DNA from: CBDCVY01 sp965223245
GTDB taxonomy: Bacteria > Nitrospinota > Nitrospinia > Nitrospinales > Nitrospinaceae
Assembly (NCBI GenBank): GCA_965223245.1
Contig: CBDCVY010000013.1
Location: 2,976,001-3,040,000, forward strand
Length of the DNA stretch: 64,000 nucleotides
Direction of reading: 5' to 3'
Part shown: positions 17,566 through 26,116 of the stretch, piece after piece
Numbering within the stretch: position 1 is the first letter of the stretch
Layout of the letters: the number at the start of each line of letters is the position of its first letter
Notes under the pieces: generated by a model
Seen by the model: only the letters and a program-made list of their open reading frames with translations
Databases searched by the model: none
Told to the model about the DNA's origin: nothing
Position numbers and translations under genes: made by a program

Positions 17566-20094
17566 TTGAACGCGCCTTCCGAAAAAAAAAGCAAATTAGA
17601 ACTTCTCGAAGAAATTGAGTCGTTGCAACGAAAGGTGTCTCAATTAGATAAACAAAATCAGGATCTACTCTCCTTACAAGATAAACTCCAAAAAGAAGCG
17701 ACAACACTGCAAAATATATTGGAAAGCCCTTCTGCCGTTTCCATAATTGGAACTGACATTAATGGAAATATTTTGTTTTGGAACAAAGGTGCAGAAAACA
17801 TGCTGGGATACACCGCCGAAGAAGTTGTGGGGAAAAAAAACATTAGCCTCCTTTATCCCAAAGATGATCAAGTAACGGCTACCATCAAAAAAGCCAATCA
17901 GCACTTATTAAACAATAAAAAAGGGATCACTTGCGAAATTGAAGAATTGACAAAGGCAGGGATTCGTCTTGGGGTTCGATTAACCCTATCTCCTCGATTT
18001 GACATGTATGGAAATGTTGTGGGCTTTCTTGGAGTTGGAGAAAATATCACTGAACGAAATAAAGCAGAAATTGCTCTTGAAGAACAAATGGACCTTTCTG
18101 CCTTTAGCGCTCAAATCGGAGCTACGGTAGCGGCAAGCACATCACTTCAGGATATTTTACCCCAATGCGCGGAAGCCATAAAAACTTTCTTTAAGGCATC
18201 GCAAGTACGCATTTGGTTATATTACCCCCATGATGACTTTCTGGAAATTCAAGCAAATGCCACTGATCCTCATATCCCCTTACCAGAAAATCAAATTCCT
18301 CTTGGAAGTGGATCTACAGGAACCATTGCAAAGAACCGAAAGTTTTTTTATACCGACTCTCCATTTTCAGAAACTTTACTCAAACCAGACTTTGCCTGGA
18401 TGAAAAAAGCCCAAGTGGCATCTTACACTGCATATCCACTAGTAATTGAAAATCAACTACTAGGAATTTTAGAACTATTTTCAAAAACATCTCTCACTAA
18501 CGCCATGATGGGGGGGTTGGATACAGCTGTATCAGATATTACCGTTGGGATTGACCGCATTAAAACCTTCCATGCTCTTCAATCAAGTGAGGAGCGGGTA
18601 AGGTCAATTTTGGCAAATTCTTTAGAAGGAATTATTACCTTTTATGGGAACGGCTCTATTTCATCAGTAAACCCAGCAGCCCAATATATATTTGGATACA
18701 AAGAAAAGGAAATTATCGATAAAAATATACGTTTGTTAATTCCTGAATTGTTTGATGAGGATCCCAATAAAAAGGAAAAAATTTTTTCTACCAAACGAAA
18801 TATTGTGGGTCGGGTAAATGAAATGACAGGGAAACATAAAAATGATTATCGCTTTCCCATAGACTTAGCTATCAGTAAATTAAAAATGCCCGAGCGTAGG
18901 AAAAGTCCACGAACAAAATCCAATGAACCACCAATACTATACATTGGAATGGTTCGTGATATTACTGAGAGAAAACGGTTTGAGGGAGCACTCAGAAATG
19001 AAAGAGACTATACGGCAAGAATTATTGAACGTACCCCCTCCCTAGTGGTAGGGATGTCATTAGATGGCCTTATTCGATTCACAAATCCTTCTGTAGAAAA
19101 AACCACTGGGTATAACGCTTTAGAAATGATTGGAAAAAATTGGTGGACATTAATGTTTCCCGGGGATTCATTTGAACAAGTTCAACAAATAAGAAATCTA
19201 ATGGAAAAAGGAACCGTGCGTAATCATGAAATGACATTAACAACACAAAGTGGAGAGAAGCGAACCGTCGCCTGGAGCATTATTAACCGGTTTAATGAAA
19301 AGGGTCAATTAATCGAAATAATTGGATTTGGAACAGATATTACTGAAAGAAAAAAAGTGGAGCTTGATCTGATTCACGCTGCAAAAAAAGCAGAAGAATC
19401 CAGTCGATTAAAATCTGATTTTTTAAGTATTATTTCGCACGAATTAAGGACTCCACTTACCGTAATGTTAGGAAACACTCCTTTACTTAATAAGGCTAAT
19501 GACCTCCCGGATTCACAAGAGATTGTTTCAATTGTTGAAGAAATCGAAAATTCGGGCAAGCATCTATTATCTCTGATTGATGACCTTTTAGATTTCTCAA
19601 AATTAGAAGCAGGAAAAATGGCTTTAAATTGTAACTGGTTTTCTGTAAACAATTTAATTCAAGATGTAGTCTTCAGTATCCAAGTATTGGCAAATCAAAA
19701 AGAAATTTCCATTAAAACCCATCTTGAAGATTTAGAAGTGAATGCCGATCCTGTACGTCTTAAACAAATAATTTATAATTTGCTCAGCAATGCCGTTAAG
19801 TTTACCGATTCGGGAGAAATATTAGTAAGTGTATTTCAGAAAGATGAAAAGGTCTTTTTTGAGGTGAAAGATACGGGTTGCGGTATTGCAGAAGAGAACT
19901 TCACAGTCATATACGATGTTTTTAGGCAAGTCGATGAATCTGCCACTCGCGCCGCTTCTGGTACGGGACTGGGGTTAGCAATCACCAAAAAATTAGTGGA
20001 AATGCATGGAGGAAAAATCTCTGTTGCAAGCGAATTGGGAAAAGGAAGTACATTTACATTTTTTATCCCCTTAAGCCTTCAAAAACCCACTTAA
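17566..20094 (+). CDS. Multi-PAS/GAF sensor histidine kinase
   Basis: An 842-residue soluble histidine kinase. Order of parts: coiled coil (about 8-48), PAS (50-165, ending GENITERNKAE), GAF (about 180-330), PAS (345-470), PAS (480-605), HisKA with phospho-acceptor His625 in ISHELRTPL, and HATPase (about 720-838) with YNLLSNAVKF, DTGCGIAEE and GTGLGLAITKKL. There is no receiver domain, no membrane helix and no adjacent response regulator, so the partner is elsewhere. The start is TTG, with no in-frame ATG until far into the first PAS. The PAS and GAF domains suggest sensing of small ligands or redox state inside the cell; the signal is unknown. Confidence 0.9.
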   Translation: MNAPSEKKSKLELLEEIESLQRKVSQLDKQNQDLLSLQDKLQKEATTLQNILESPSAVSIIGTDINGNILFWNKGAENMLGYTAEEVVGKKNISLLYPKDDQVTATIKKANQHLLNNKKGITCEIEELTKAGIRLGVRLTLSPRFDMYGNVVGFLGVGENITERNKAEIALEEQMDLSAFSAQIGATVAASTSLQDILPQCAEAIKTFFKASQVRIWLYYPHDDFLEIQANATDPHIPLPENQIPLGSGSTGTIAKNRKFFYTDSPFSETLLKPDFAWMKKAQVASYTAYPLVIENQLLGILELFSKTSLTNAMMGGLDTAVSDITVGIDRIKTFHALQSSEERVRSILANSLEGIITFYGNGSISSVNPAAQYIFGYKEKEIIDKNIRLLIPELFDEDPNKKEKIFSTKRNIVGRVNEMTGKHKNDYRFPIDLAISKLKMPERRKSPRTKSNEPPILYIGMVRDITERKRFEGALRNERDYTARIIERTPSLVVGMSLDGLIRFTNPSVEKTTGYNALEMIGKNWWTLMFPGDSFEQVQQIRNLMEKGTVRNHEMTLTTQSGEKRTVAWSIINRFNEKGQLIEIIGFGTDITERKKVELDLIHAAKKAEESSRLKSDFLSIISHELRTPLTVMLGNTPLLNKANDLPDSQEIVSIVEEIENSGKHLLSLIDDLLDFSKLEAGKMALNCNWFSVNNLIQDVVFSIQVLANQKEISIKTHLEDLEVNADPVRLKQIIYNLLSNAVKFTDSGEILVSVFQKDEKVFFEVKDTGCGIAEENFTVIYDVFRQVDESATRAASGTGLGLAITKKLVEMHGGKISVASELGKGSTFTFFIPLSLQKPT

Positions 20095-20150
20095 CCAATT
20101 TATATACTTACACACATTTTTTTAAACTTAACAAATCAGAGAAACCAAAC

Positions 20151-20930
20151 TCAACCTTTTAACATTGCCAGGGTAATGTTTCTTCCTGTTTGTCCTTCTT
20201 TCCTATAAGAATACCATTTGTCGTTGTTACAAGATGTACACTCACCTATTTGAAATATTTTATTACTAATAATTCCTCTTTCTATAGCCTCCAATTGATT
20301 TGCTTTAAACAAATCTAACAAATATTTTCGGGAAGAGTATTGCTCAGCAATTTTTTCAATAGGAAAAGGTCTTTCCAAAAAAGGTTGAACGCAAATTTCA
20401 TCGACTTCATAACACTTTTTACATATTCCTGGCCCCATTCCCATAACCAAATCTTTCGGAGAAGAACCAAACTTAATTGCCATTATTTCAATGGTTTTAG
20501 ATAATATTTCCTTCTGGGTTCCCACTCTTCCTGCATGAACAACTCCGATTACCTGGCCAATAGGATCAAATAAAAGTATCGGAATGCAATCTGCGGTCAT
20601 TATGGCAATGGGAATTTGAGACAGTTGAGTCACAATAGCATCAGCATGGATTTGTGCAGTAACTTCGGGAAAAGTTTTTTTTTCTTGAAGAACATAAACT
20701 TGGTTTCCATGAACTTGATTCACGAAATGAATCACTTCACTTTGAATCTTTAGAGATTTCAAAAGCAATTTTTGATGCATTTGGTTAATATTTTTTGTTC
20801 CAGTTCTACCTAAGCATAATGGAATACGATCATTGTTCGAACCATTAAAACTTCTTGGAGTGAAACAATGAAGTAAATTTTCATGTTGTTTTAATTTGTC
20901 AATAAAGTGAGTTTCAATGAAAAATTTCAT
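20151..20930 (-). CDS. pgeF: Peptidoglycan editing factor family protein (PgeF/YfiH, laccase domain)
   Basis: A 259-residue protein of the YfiH/DUF152 family. In E. coli this is an amidase-like editing factor that removes mis-incorporated L-Ser from muropeptide precursors; older names call it polyphenol oxidase. The conserved metal/active-site residues are present: His in VNQVHGNQVY, Cys in TADCIPILL and His in VVHAGRVG. The usual HAGWRG reads HAGRVG here. GMGPGICKKCYEV also fits the family. Extra cysteines near the C-terminus (CTSCNND) are present. It is a stand-alone gene convergent with the histidine kinase. Confidence 0.88.
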   Translation of the reverse strand: MKFFIETHFIDKLKQHENLLHCFTPRSFNGSNNDRIPLCLGRTGTKNINQMHQKLLLKSLKIQSEVIHFVNQVHGNQVYVLQEKKTFPEVTAQIHADAIVTQLSQIPIAIMTADCIPILLFDPIGQVIGVVHAGRVGTQKEILSKTIEIMAIKFGSSPKDLVMGMGPGICKKCYEVDEICVQPFLERPFPIEKIAEQYSSRKYLLDLFKANQLEAIERGIISNKIFQIGECTSCNNDKWYSYRKEGQTGRNITLAMLKG

Positions 20931-21145
20931 AAAAAAAATTATTTTTTTTAAAATTAAGAAAATTTAAACCAATTGTTAAAATTTTTTTCAATTAATAACA
21001 AAAAAAAATTCGTGTACCTTGCTTCCCCCAGTAATAATAAGGGATTTCAAGGTATTCATATTTTAAATCATTTTAATGTATTTTTTTTATAATAAAGAAC
21101 TAATTTCCTCAAAAACCCCTAACCCCTTTTTCTATCAATATTTTC

Positions 21146-21173
21146 TTGACATTAAGCGAGTATAGAATAAAAT
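21146..21173 (+). promoter_or_regulatory. Sigma-70-type promoter for the lysine-repeat protein
   Basis: TTGACA at 21146-21151 and TAAAAT at 21168-21173, separated by 16 bp, lie about 55 bp upstream of the lysine-repeat gene's ATG. The rest of the 298-bp spacer (20931-21228) is AT-rich with no other feature I can support. Confidence 0.55.
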
Positions 21174-21228
21174 ACATACGATATTTGGGCGCTGAAACAA
21201 ACCAGATATTTTTCGAAAGGAGTTCTTG

Positions 21229-21414
21229 ATGGCAACCAAGAAGAAAGCAAAAAAGAAAGCAGTAAAGAAAAAAGCTACAAAGAAAAAAGCAGTAAAAAAG
21301 AAAGCAGTAAAGAAAAAAGTTACAAAGAAAAAAGCAGTAAAAAAGAAAGCGGTAAAGAAAAAAGCTACAAAGAAAAAAGCTACGAAGAAAAAAGCTGCCA
21401 AGAGAAAGAGATAA
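21229..21414 (+). CDS. Histone H1-like lysine-repeat DNA-binding protein
   Basis: A 61-residue protein composed almost entirely of pentapeptides of the form (A/V)(V/T)KKK, about 57% lysine, resembling the C-terminal tails of bacterial histone H1-like proteins (Hc1, AlgP). Such tails bind DNA non-specifically and condense it. I chose the ATG at 21229 rather than the TTG one codon earlier because AAAGGAG sits 6 bp upstream of it. A strong promoter precedes it. A globular domain is absent, so the whole protein is tail. It is probably nucleoid-associated, possibly also RNA-binding. Confidence 0.8.
   Translation: MATKKKAKKKAVKKKATKKKAVKKKAVKKKVTKKKAVKKKAVKKKATKKKATKKKAAKRKR
21274..21363 (+). repeat. 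Tandem 45-bp repeat inside the lysine-repeat gene
   Basis: Two consecutive 45-bp units (21274-21318 and 21319-21363) differ at only two positions. Each encodes three pentapeptides with the same order of synonymous lysine codons. This shows recent duplication at a higher level than the 15-bp pentapeptide unit. Confidence 0.8.
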
Positions 21415-21618
21415 CTTCAACTTCCTTTAAAGCTTTTAATTCTATTTTTCATTTTCAAAATTTTTCTTTTTTAGAGGAAAATTTTTTTTCAGAAATAAAA
21501 TTGGTTTTGGATTCAGCGCCCAAAATAGCATTCTTTAGTTTCCCACCAACCATAATTCCTGGTTAAGTAAGTATCCAAGCCTCCTAACACAAGCTTTCTC
21601 GTCACCAAAAACTTCTCT

Positions 21619-22830
21619 CTAACTCTTTATTTTACAATACATTGCCTTCAAATAGCCGCCCTCTTTAAATACCACCGGATGGTCTATAGAATGTTGAGTC
21701 TTAAGAACTTTTTCAAAAGTCCGCCCAGTTTGACGAATTCCTAAATCCACCGCCCTATAAAATTCTTTTGGTGAGATTAATGAGGAGCATGATGCAGCAA
21801 ACAAAAGACCTCCGACCTGTGTGCAACTAGCGCCAAACTTGACTAATCGTATGTAAGCTTGAATTGCATTTTTTTTGTTCTTTTTACTTTTAGCAAACGC
21901 TGGAGGATCTAAAACAACCAAATCATATCTTTGTCCTAATCTTTTTAACTCATTGAGCATTTTAAAAGCATCCCCTTGAATTTGCTGAAATCTTTCAGAA
22001 TCCAATAGTTGAGTCCCAAAATTTAAAACAATATTTTTCCTTGATGCTTCCAAAGCATGCTTGTTAATCTCAATTTCGGTAACAGATTCACACTTTCCAG
22101 CAAAAGCATACACCGTAAACCCACCTGAATAGCTAAACACGTTTAAGACTTTACAACCAACGGACCTGTCCTTAATGTGATTACGATTATCGCGTTGATC
22201 CAAAAAAAATCCCGTTTTTTGTCCTCGAATTATATCCGCTTCAAATAATAAACCATTCTCTTTGAAAATCACCGGACCTTCAATTAGAGAACCAAATAAT
22301 AATTGACCACTATGATACGAACTGGTTTGTGTACGTTCTACATGACCGCTAAATAATAAAATTAATCCTTCTATCCCTTTTAACTCTTGTTGGATTATTT
22401 GAGATAATTGTTCAAGATAAGGAATCCATGCCGCCGTATAAATTTTTAGGGCTAATATATTTTCATAACGATCTAACACTAATCCGGGAAATCCATCATT
22501 TTCTCCGTTTAATATTCGATAGCCAGTAGTGCCTTTCATTTCTAATTCAACTCTTAAAGATAAAGCTCTTTTAAACCGCTGGAGAAAAAAATCAGTATTG
22601 ATTTCCGTCGGATTTTTAAACTGAAGAATTCGAAGACGTATATCAGAGAAAGGATCAAACAACCCAATGGCTAAAAAACGGTTATTAGAATCATAAATAA
22701 CCCCTAAATCTCCTACGTTCCCTTCAACATCTCTATTTTTTAATTGGTAGTAGTGAACCCAAGGGTATCCCTTTTGTATTTTTCTTTGGAGATTTTTAGA
22801 AATTTGAATTTTTATCTTACCGGGTTTCAT
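21619..22830 (-). CDS. Class I SAM-dependent rRNA methyltransferase (RlmI-like)
   Basis: A 403-residue protein with an N-terminal PUA domain (about 1-85; RKIQKGYPWVHYYQL) followed by a Rossmann methyltransferase. Landmarks are GFFLDQRDNR, VLNVFSYSGGFTVYA (SAM-binding) and the base-flipping/catalytic motif VVLDPPAFAKS. RlmI methylates C5 of a cytosine in 23S rRNA, and close relatives (RlmK, YccW) act similarly, so the exact nucleotide cannot be assigned. It is encoded next to mtgA on the same strand (23 bp gap). Confidence 0.88.
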   Translation of the reverse strand: MKPGKIKIQISKNLQRKIQKGYPWVHYYQLKNRDVEGNVGDLGVIYDSNNRFLAIGLFDPFSDIRLRILQFKNPTEINTDFFLQRFKRALSLRVELEMKGTTGYRILNGENDGFPGLVLDRYENILALKIYTAAWIPYLEQLSQIIQQELKGIEGLILLFSGHVERTQTSSYHSGQLLFGSLIEGPVIFKENGLLFEADIIRGQKTGFFLDQRDNRNHIKDRSVGCKVLNVFSYSGGFTVYAFAGKCESVTEIEINKHALEASRKNIVLNFGTQLLDSERFQQIQGDAFKMLNELKRLGQRYDLVVLDPPAFAKSKKNKKNAIQAYIRLVKFGASCTQVGGLLFAASCSSLISPKEFYRAVDLGIRQTGRTFEKVLKTQHSIDHPVVFKEGGYLKAMYCKIKS

Positions 22831-22853
22831 AATGATTCAATGAATAATAAAGC

Positions 22854-23576
22854 TTAAATTTTTAAGTGAGACAAACTAATTTTTCCCATGATGTTTAATA
22901 TACGAAATTGCTTTTTCTCGATTAAATGACGGAACTTGGGTTGTGACCAAACTCTAGGGTTGGGTAAAATAGCTGCTAACCAGGCAGACTCTATGGGACT
23001 CACCCATTTAGGAGAGTGCTTAAAATACTTTCTAGAAGCTTCATTGCATCCAAAAATTCCATCTCCCCATTCAATAATATTAAAATAAACTTCTAATATC
23101 CTCTCTTTACTCCACACAAGTTCTATAAGGGCTGTAAAGTAAGCTTCCATACTTTTTCTTATCCAATCACGGTTTTGCCAAAGAAAGACGTTTCGGGCAG
23201 TCTGCATGGAAATTGTACTTGCACCAATAGTACGCTTAGACTTTTTGTTGAACTTAATCGCATGATTCACCGCTTCCCAATCAAAACCATTGTGGAAAAA
23301 AAATTTTTGATCTTCAGAGGCAATGACAGCACGAATGAGTTGAGGTGATATATCCTTTAAACGTTTCCAACTCGCTAGAGTTAAGGGATACTTCTCCTGA
23401 AATCCACTTTCAACCCATCGAATCCACATAAGTGGAGTTGTAGGGGGGTTAAAAAATCGAAAAAATAGAACCGGAATAAAAGAAATCAACCATAATCCAA
23501 GTAAAAAAATTACGATTTTCCGTTTCCAATAACCTTTGGGCGATTTATTACTTTTCTTTCTTGGTTTCCTGCCCAT
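22854..23576 (-). CDS. mtgA: Monofunctional biosynthetic peptidoglycan transglycosylase
   Basis: Polymerises lipid II into glycan strands on the periplasmic face of the inner membrane. It has 240 residues, with a basic N-terminus, one membrane anchor (about 20-40) and the GT51 domain. The catalytic Glu is in AVIASEDQKFFFHNGFDW; GASTISMQTARN and WSKERILEVYFNIIEWGDGIFG are the standard donor/acceptor-site blocks. No transpeptidase domain follows, as expected for MtgA. It is upstream of the rRNA methyltransferase gene and downstream of the M23 peptidase, all on the same strand. Confidence 0.95.
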   Translation of the reverse strand: MGRKPRKKSNKSPKGYWKRKIVIFLLGLWLISFIPVLFFRFFNPPTTPLMWIRWVESGFQEKYPLTLASWKRLKDISPQLIRAVIASEDQKFFFHNGFDWEAVNHAIKFNKKSKRTIGASTISMQTARNVFLWQNRDWIRKSMEAYFTALIELVWSKERILEVYFNIIEWGDGIFGCNEASRKYFKHSPKWVSPIESAWLAAILPNPRVWSQPKFRHLIEKKQFRILNIMGKISLSHLKI

Positions 23577-23654
23577 GTTTAAACTATTTCAAAAGTAATT
23601 TATAAATAAATAGTAGGAACGAAAAAAATTATACCGATGACACAATCATTCAGG

Positions 23655-24821
23655 TTAACTTTGTGTCAATAATTGGTCGTAACCCTGGACAATCTTTAAA
23701 AAATTGGCCATTAAAAGGTCAGGAATTTGACGGCGATATTTTTTGTGATGTTTAAACTTGAAGGGGTTATAAATAATTCTTTTTTTATCGCGACTTCGCA
23801 TTTCATAATGAAGGTGGGGGGCAAAACTACGTCCGGTATTTCCCGAGTCGGCAATTAACTCTCCCTGTTTTACTTTCTGTCCGGGTTTGATACGAACTTT
23901 GTCCAAATGAAGATAAAGTGTCTTGATACCTAACTGGGGATGATCAATTTCAATACAATTTCCATTCTTTCTCCGATTCCAATTTGTTCGAGTAACTCGA
24001 CCCTCAAAACTAGAAAAAACTGGTGATCCAACAATAGATTTAAAATCAGTTCCTGCATGCCCAGGCCGTCCTTCTCTAAAATCACCTGGCAAAGAGGTAA
24101 TTTCTTCGTATTGTAGTATTGGAGCAGACTGAGGACCAAGGTGAGACATAACTTCCCGTCCATTTTTATCAAAATAACTCCCATGAACCATTGTTGGTGT
24201 CCTAAAATAATTCATTTGCAACGTTTGATTTAAATACCGGCTGGTATAGGACAATTTTAAAATCCGAAAGCGGTCCTGATTATCTAAAGCTTTGTATACC
24301 AAATGAAGTGAATCTCCCTTGCGTAAGGAGCGATTTACGTCCATATGCCAAGATAATAGCCGTGCAACTAAAGCCGCTAAGAATTGACAATCTCCCTTCA
24401 TTTTATTTTTACAAAAAGAATAAGTTAAAGAATGGCTAATTTTTAAACTGATTGTTTGTAGATTCTTGGGGTTTTCAGGTTTAACATGCATTGCTACCTG
24501 AACCCTGTTAGGACTTTCCTGAAAAATTAAAGTTTTTTCCTCAAAGTTCGGTATCGGTGCATTTTTTTCACTTTTGGGTTGGCTTTTTGGATTAATTGAT
24601 ATTTTGGTTTTATGGGGTGTTACTTCTTCTTTGATTTCAGTAAATGATTGGGAATCGCTGTTAGGATCTGCCTGAGCAATATTTAGCCCATGGGAACTAT
24701 AAAAAACAAAGTAAACAATTAAAGCAAAAAATAAACACGCTAAAGCATACAAAGCTTTATAAGACTTCTTGTTTTTTTTACCTGGCCAATCTTGATTTTC
24801 TAGTACTAAAGGTCTGTGCAT
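23655..24821 (-). CDS. M23-family peptidoglycan peptidase
   Basis: A 388-residue envelope protein. One N-terminal membrane segment (about 25-45; YALACLFFALIVYFVFY) is followed by a polar linker, an intermediate domain (about 120-240) and a C-terminal LytM/M23 domain (about 245-350). Zinc ligands are visible as His and Asp in GHAGTDF and the last His in HLHYEMR; YLHLDKV holds the catalytic His. It is a likely DD-endopeptidase or an activator of cell-wall amidases. It is encoded with mtgA downstream (78 bp), consistent with wall growth. A 16-bp palindrome lies about 100 bp upstream. Confidence 0.9.
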   Translation of the reverse strand: MHRPLVLENQDWPGKKNKKSYKALYALACLFFALIVYFVFYSSHGLNIAQADPNSDSQSFTEIKEEVTPHKTKISINPKSQPKSEKNAPIPNFEEKTLIFQESPNRVQVAMHVKPENPKNLQTISLKISHSLTYSFCKNKMKGDCQFLAALVARLLSWHMDVNRSLRKGDSLHLVYKALDNQDRFRILKLSYTSRYLNQTLQMNYFRTPTMVHGSYFDKNGREVMSHLGPQSAPILQYEEITSLPGDFREGRPGHAGTDFKSIVGSPVFSSFEGRVTRTNWNRRKNGNCIEIDHPQLGIKTLYLHLDKVRIKPGQKVKQGELIADSGNTGRSFAPHLHYEMRSRDKKRIIYNPFKFKHHKKYRRQIPDLLMANFLKIVQGYDQLLTQS

Positions 24822-24921
24822 TTAGAGGTATTCCGTTTTTCTTTAAAGGAAGTTAGCGAGTAGTTTTAGGCGTTGGGAAACCACAATGGGGGATAGAAAT
24901 CCTTCCAACCTAGAATTTCAA

Positions 24922-24937
24922 TTCACTTTAAAGTGAA
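24922..24937. promoter_or_regulatory. 16-bp perfect palindrome (operator-like)
   Basis: TTCACTTTAAAGTGAA is a perfect inverted repeat in the 198-bp divergent spacer between the M23 peptidase and the SPL-like radical SAM gene. Its size and symmetry suit a dimeric repressor site. No regulator is encoded beside it, so this is inference. Confidence 0.45.
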
Positions 24938-25019
24938 AAGCCCGTATATTATGACAAAACGCCAATCATTTGACAACCATTTTTAGACACTTAAGTATAA
25001 ATTTTTCAAATAATTAACT

Positions 25020-26108
25020 ATGTTCCTCCCTGAAGCCATCTACCTGGATCCCGGGGTAGAATCCTACTCTTTGACCCAAAAAGTATTGTCCTCATATCCA
25101 GACTTGCCCAAAAAGAGTGACTTTTCAAAAGACAAAATTACTGATGAATTAAACCGAGAATCAGAGGACTTATTTGGAGCAGCAAAAAAGATTTTAATGC
25201 TGTCTCAATTCAAAGGGTCCTTTCTTAAGAAATGTCCCGGAATAAGCCCTGGAATGGTTTGCTGTAATTACTACGTTGTTAATCTAATAAAAAACTGTTC
25301 TTATGATTGCTCCTATTGTTTTCTACAAGATTTTCTTGAAAATAATCCCGTTCTTAACGCTTATGTTAATGTTGAAGATTTGTTTAACCAATTAGAAGAT
25401 GTATTTTCTAAATTCCCTGATCGTTCGTTCCGCGTAGGAACGGGTGAGCTAACTGACAGCTTGGCTTTAGATACCCTTCTTCCATACTCTGATTATTTGA
25501 TTCCATTTTTTAATGCTCAATCCAATGCAATTTTGGAGTTAAAAACCAAATCTGACCAAATAGACAATTTACTAAAACAACCCGATCCTACCAATATTAT
25601 TGTTTCTTGGTCCTTAAATCCTGAATCAATCTCCGTAATAGAAGAAAAAGGAACCCCTACTCCCTCAAAGCGGATAGAAGCAGCTCGGCTTTGTCAAGAA
25701 AAGGGGTACAAAATTGGATTTCATTTTGATCCCATTATCCTTTTTCAAGGTTGGGAAAAAGATTATGAACAAATGATCCATAATCTGTTTCAACAAATAT
25801 CACCTACAAATATTGAATGGATCAGCTTAGGAAGTTTCCGTTACCGACCTAACCTCAAAAAAATTATTAAGGACCGCCACCCGGAAACCCAACTCTTTAC
25901 TCAAGAACACACTCCAGGTGAAGACGGGAAATTTAGATATTTACGCCCTTTACGTAACCATGCCTATGAGACAATTAGAAATTTAATAAAAAAAAAGGAC
26001 TCCGAATTGAATGTTTATTTGTGTATGGAAACTAAGGAAATTTGGGAAGGAGTGACTGGGAAAATGCCAAGAAGTGATAAAAAGCTAGATCAGTTTTTTG
26101 ACCTTTAA
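25020..26108 (+). CDS. Spore-photoproduct-lyase-like radical SAM protein
   Basis: A 362-residue protein with the radical SAM cluster motif C-x3-C-x2-C (Cys93, Cys97, Cys100) inside NCSYDCSYCFLQ. The surrounding layout (GMVCCNYYVVN before it, GTGELTDSLALD after it) matches the SPL family. True SPL repairs spore photoproduct thymine dimers, but SPL-like proteins also occur in non-sporulating bacteria with unproven substrates. An extra Cys pair (MVCCNY) precedes the motif. A TTGACA box at 24970-24975 lies only about 45 bp before the start codon and no Shine-Dalgarno is visible, so the transcript could be nearly leaderless. It is convergent with dnaN (8-bp gap). Confidence 0.85.
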   Translation: MFLPEAIYLDPGVESYSLTQKVLSSYPDLPKKSDFSKDKITDELNRESEDLFGAAKKILMLSQFKGSFLKKCPGISPGMVCCNYYVVNLIKNCSYDCSYCFLQDFLENNPVLNAYVNVEDLFNQLEDVFSKFPDRSFRVGTGELTDSLALDTLLPYSDYLIPFFNAQSNAILELKTKSDQIDNLLKQPDPTNIIVSWSLNPESISVIEEKGTPTPSKRIEAARLCQEKGYKIGFHFDPIILFQGWEKDYEQMIHNLFQQISPTNIEWISLGSFRYRPNLKKIIKDRHPETQLFTQEHTPGEDGKFRYLRPLRNHAYETIRNLIKKKDSELNVYLCMETKEIWEGVTGKMPRSDKKLDQFFDL

Positions 26109-26116
26109 TTAAAAAG

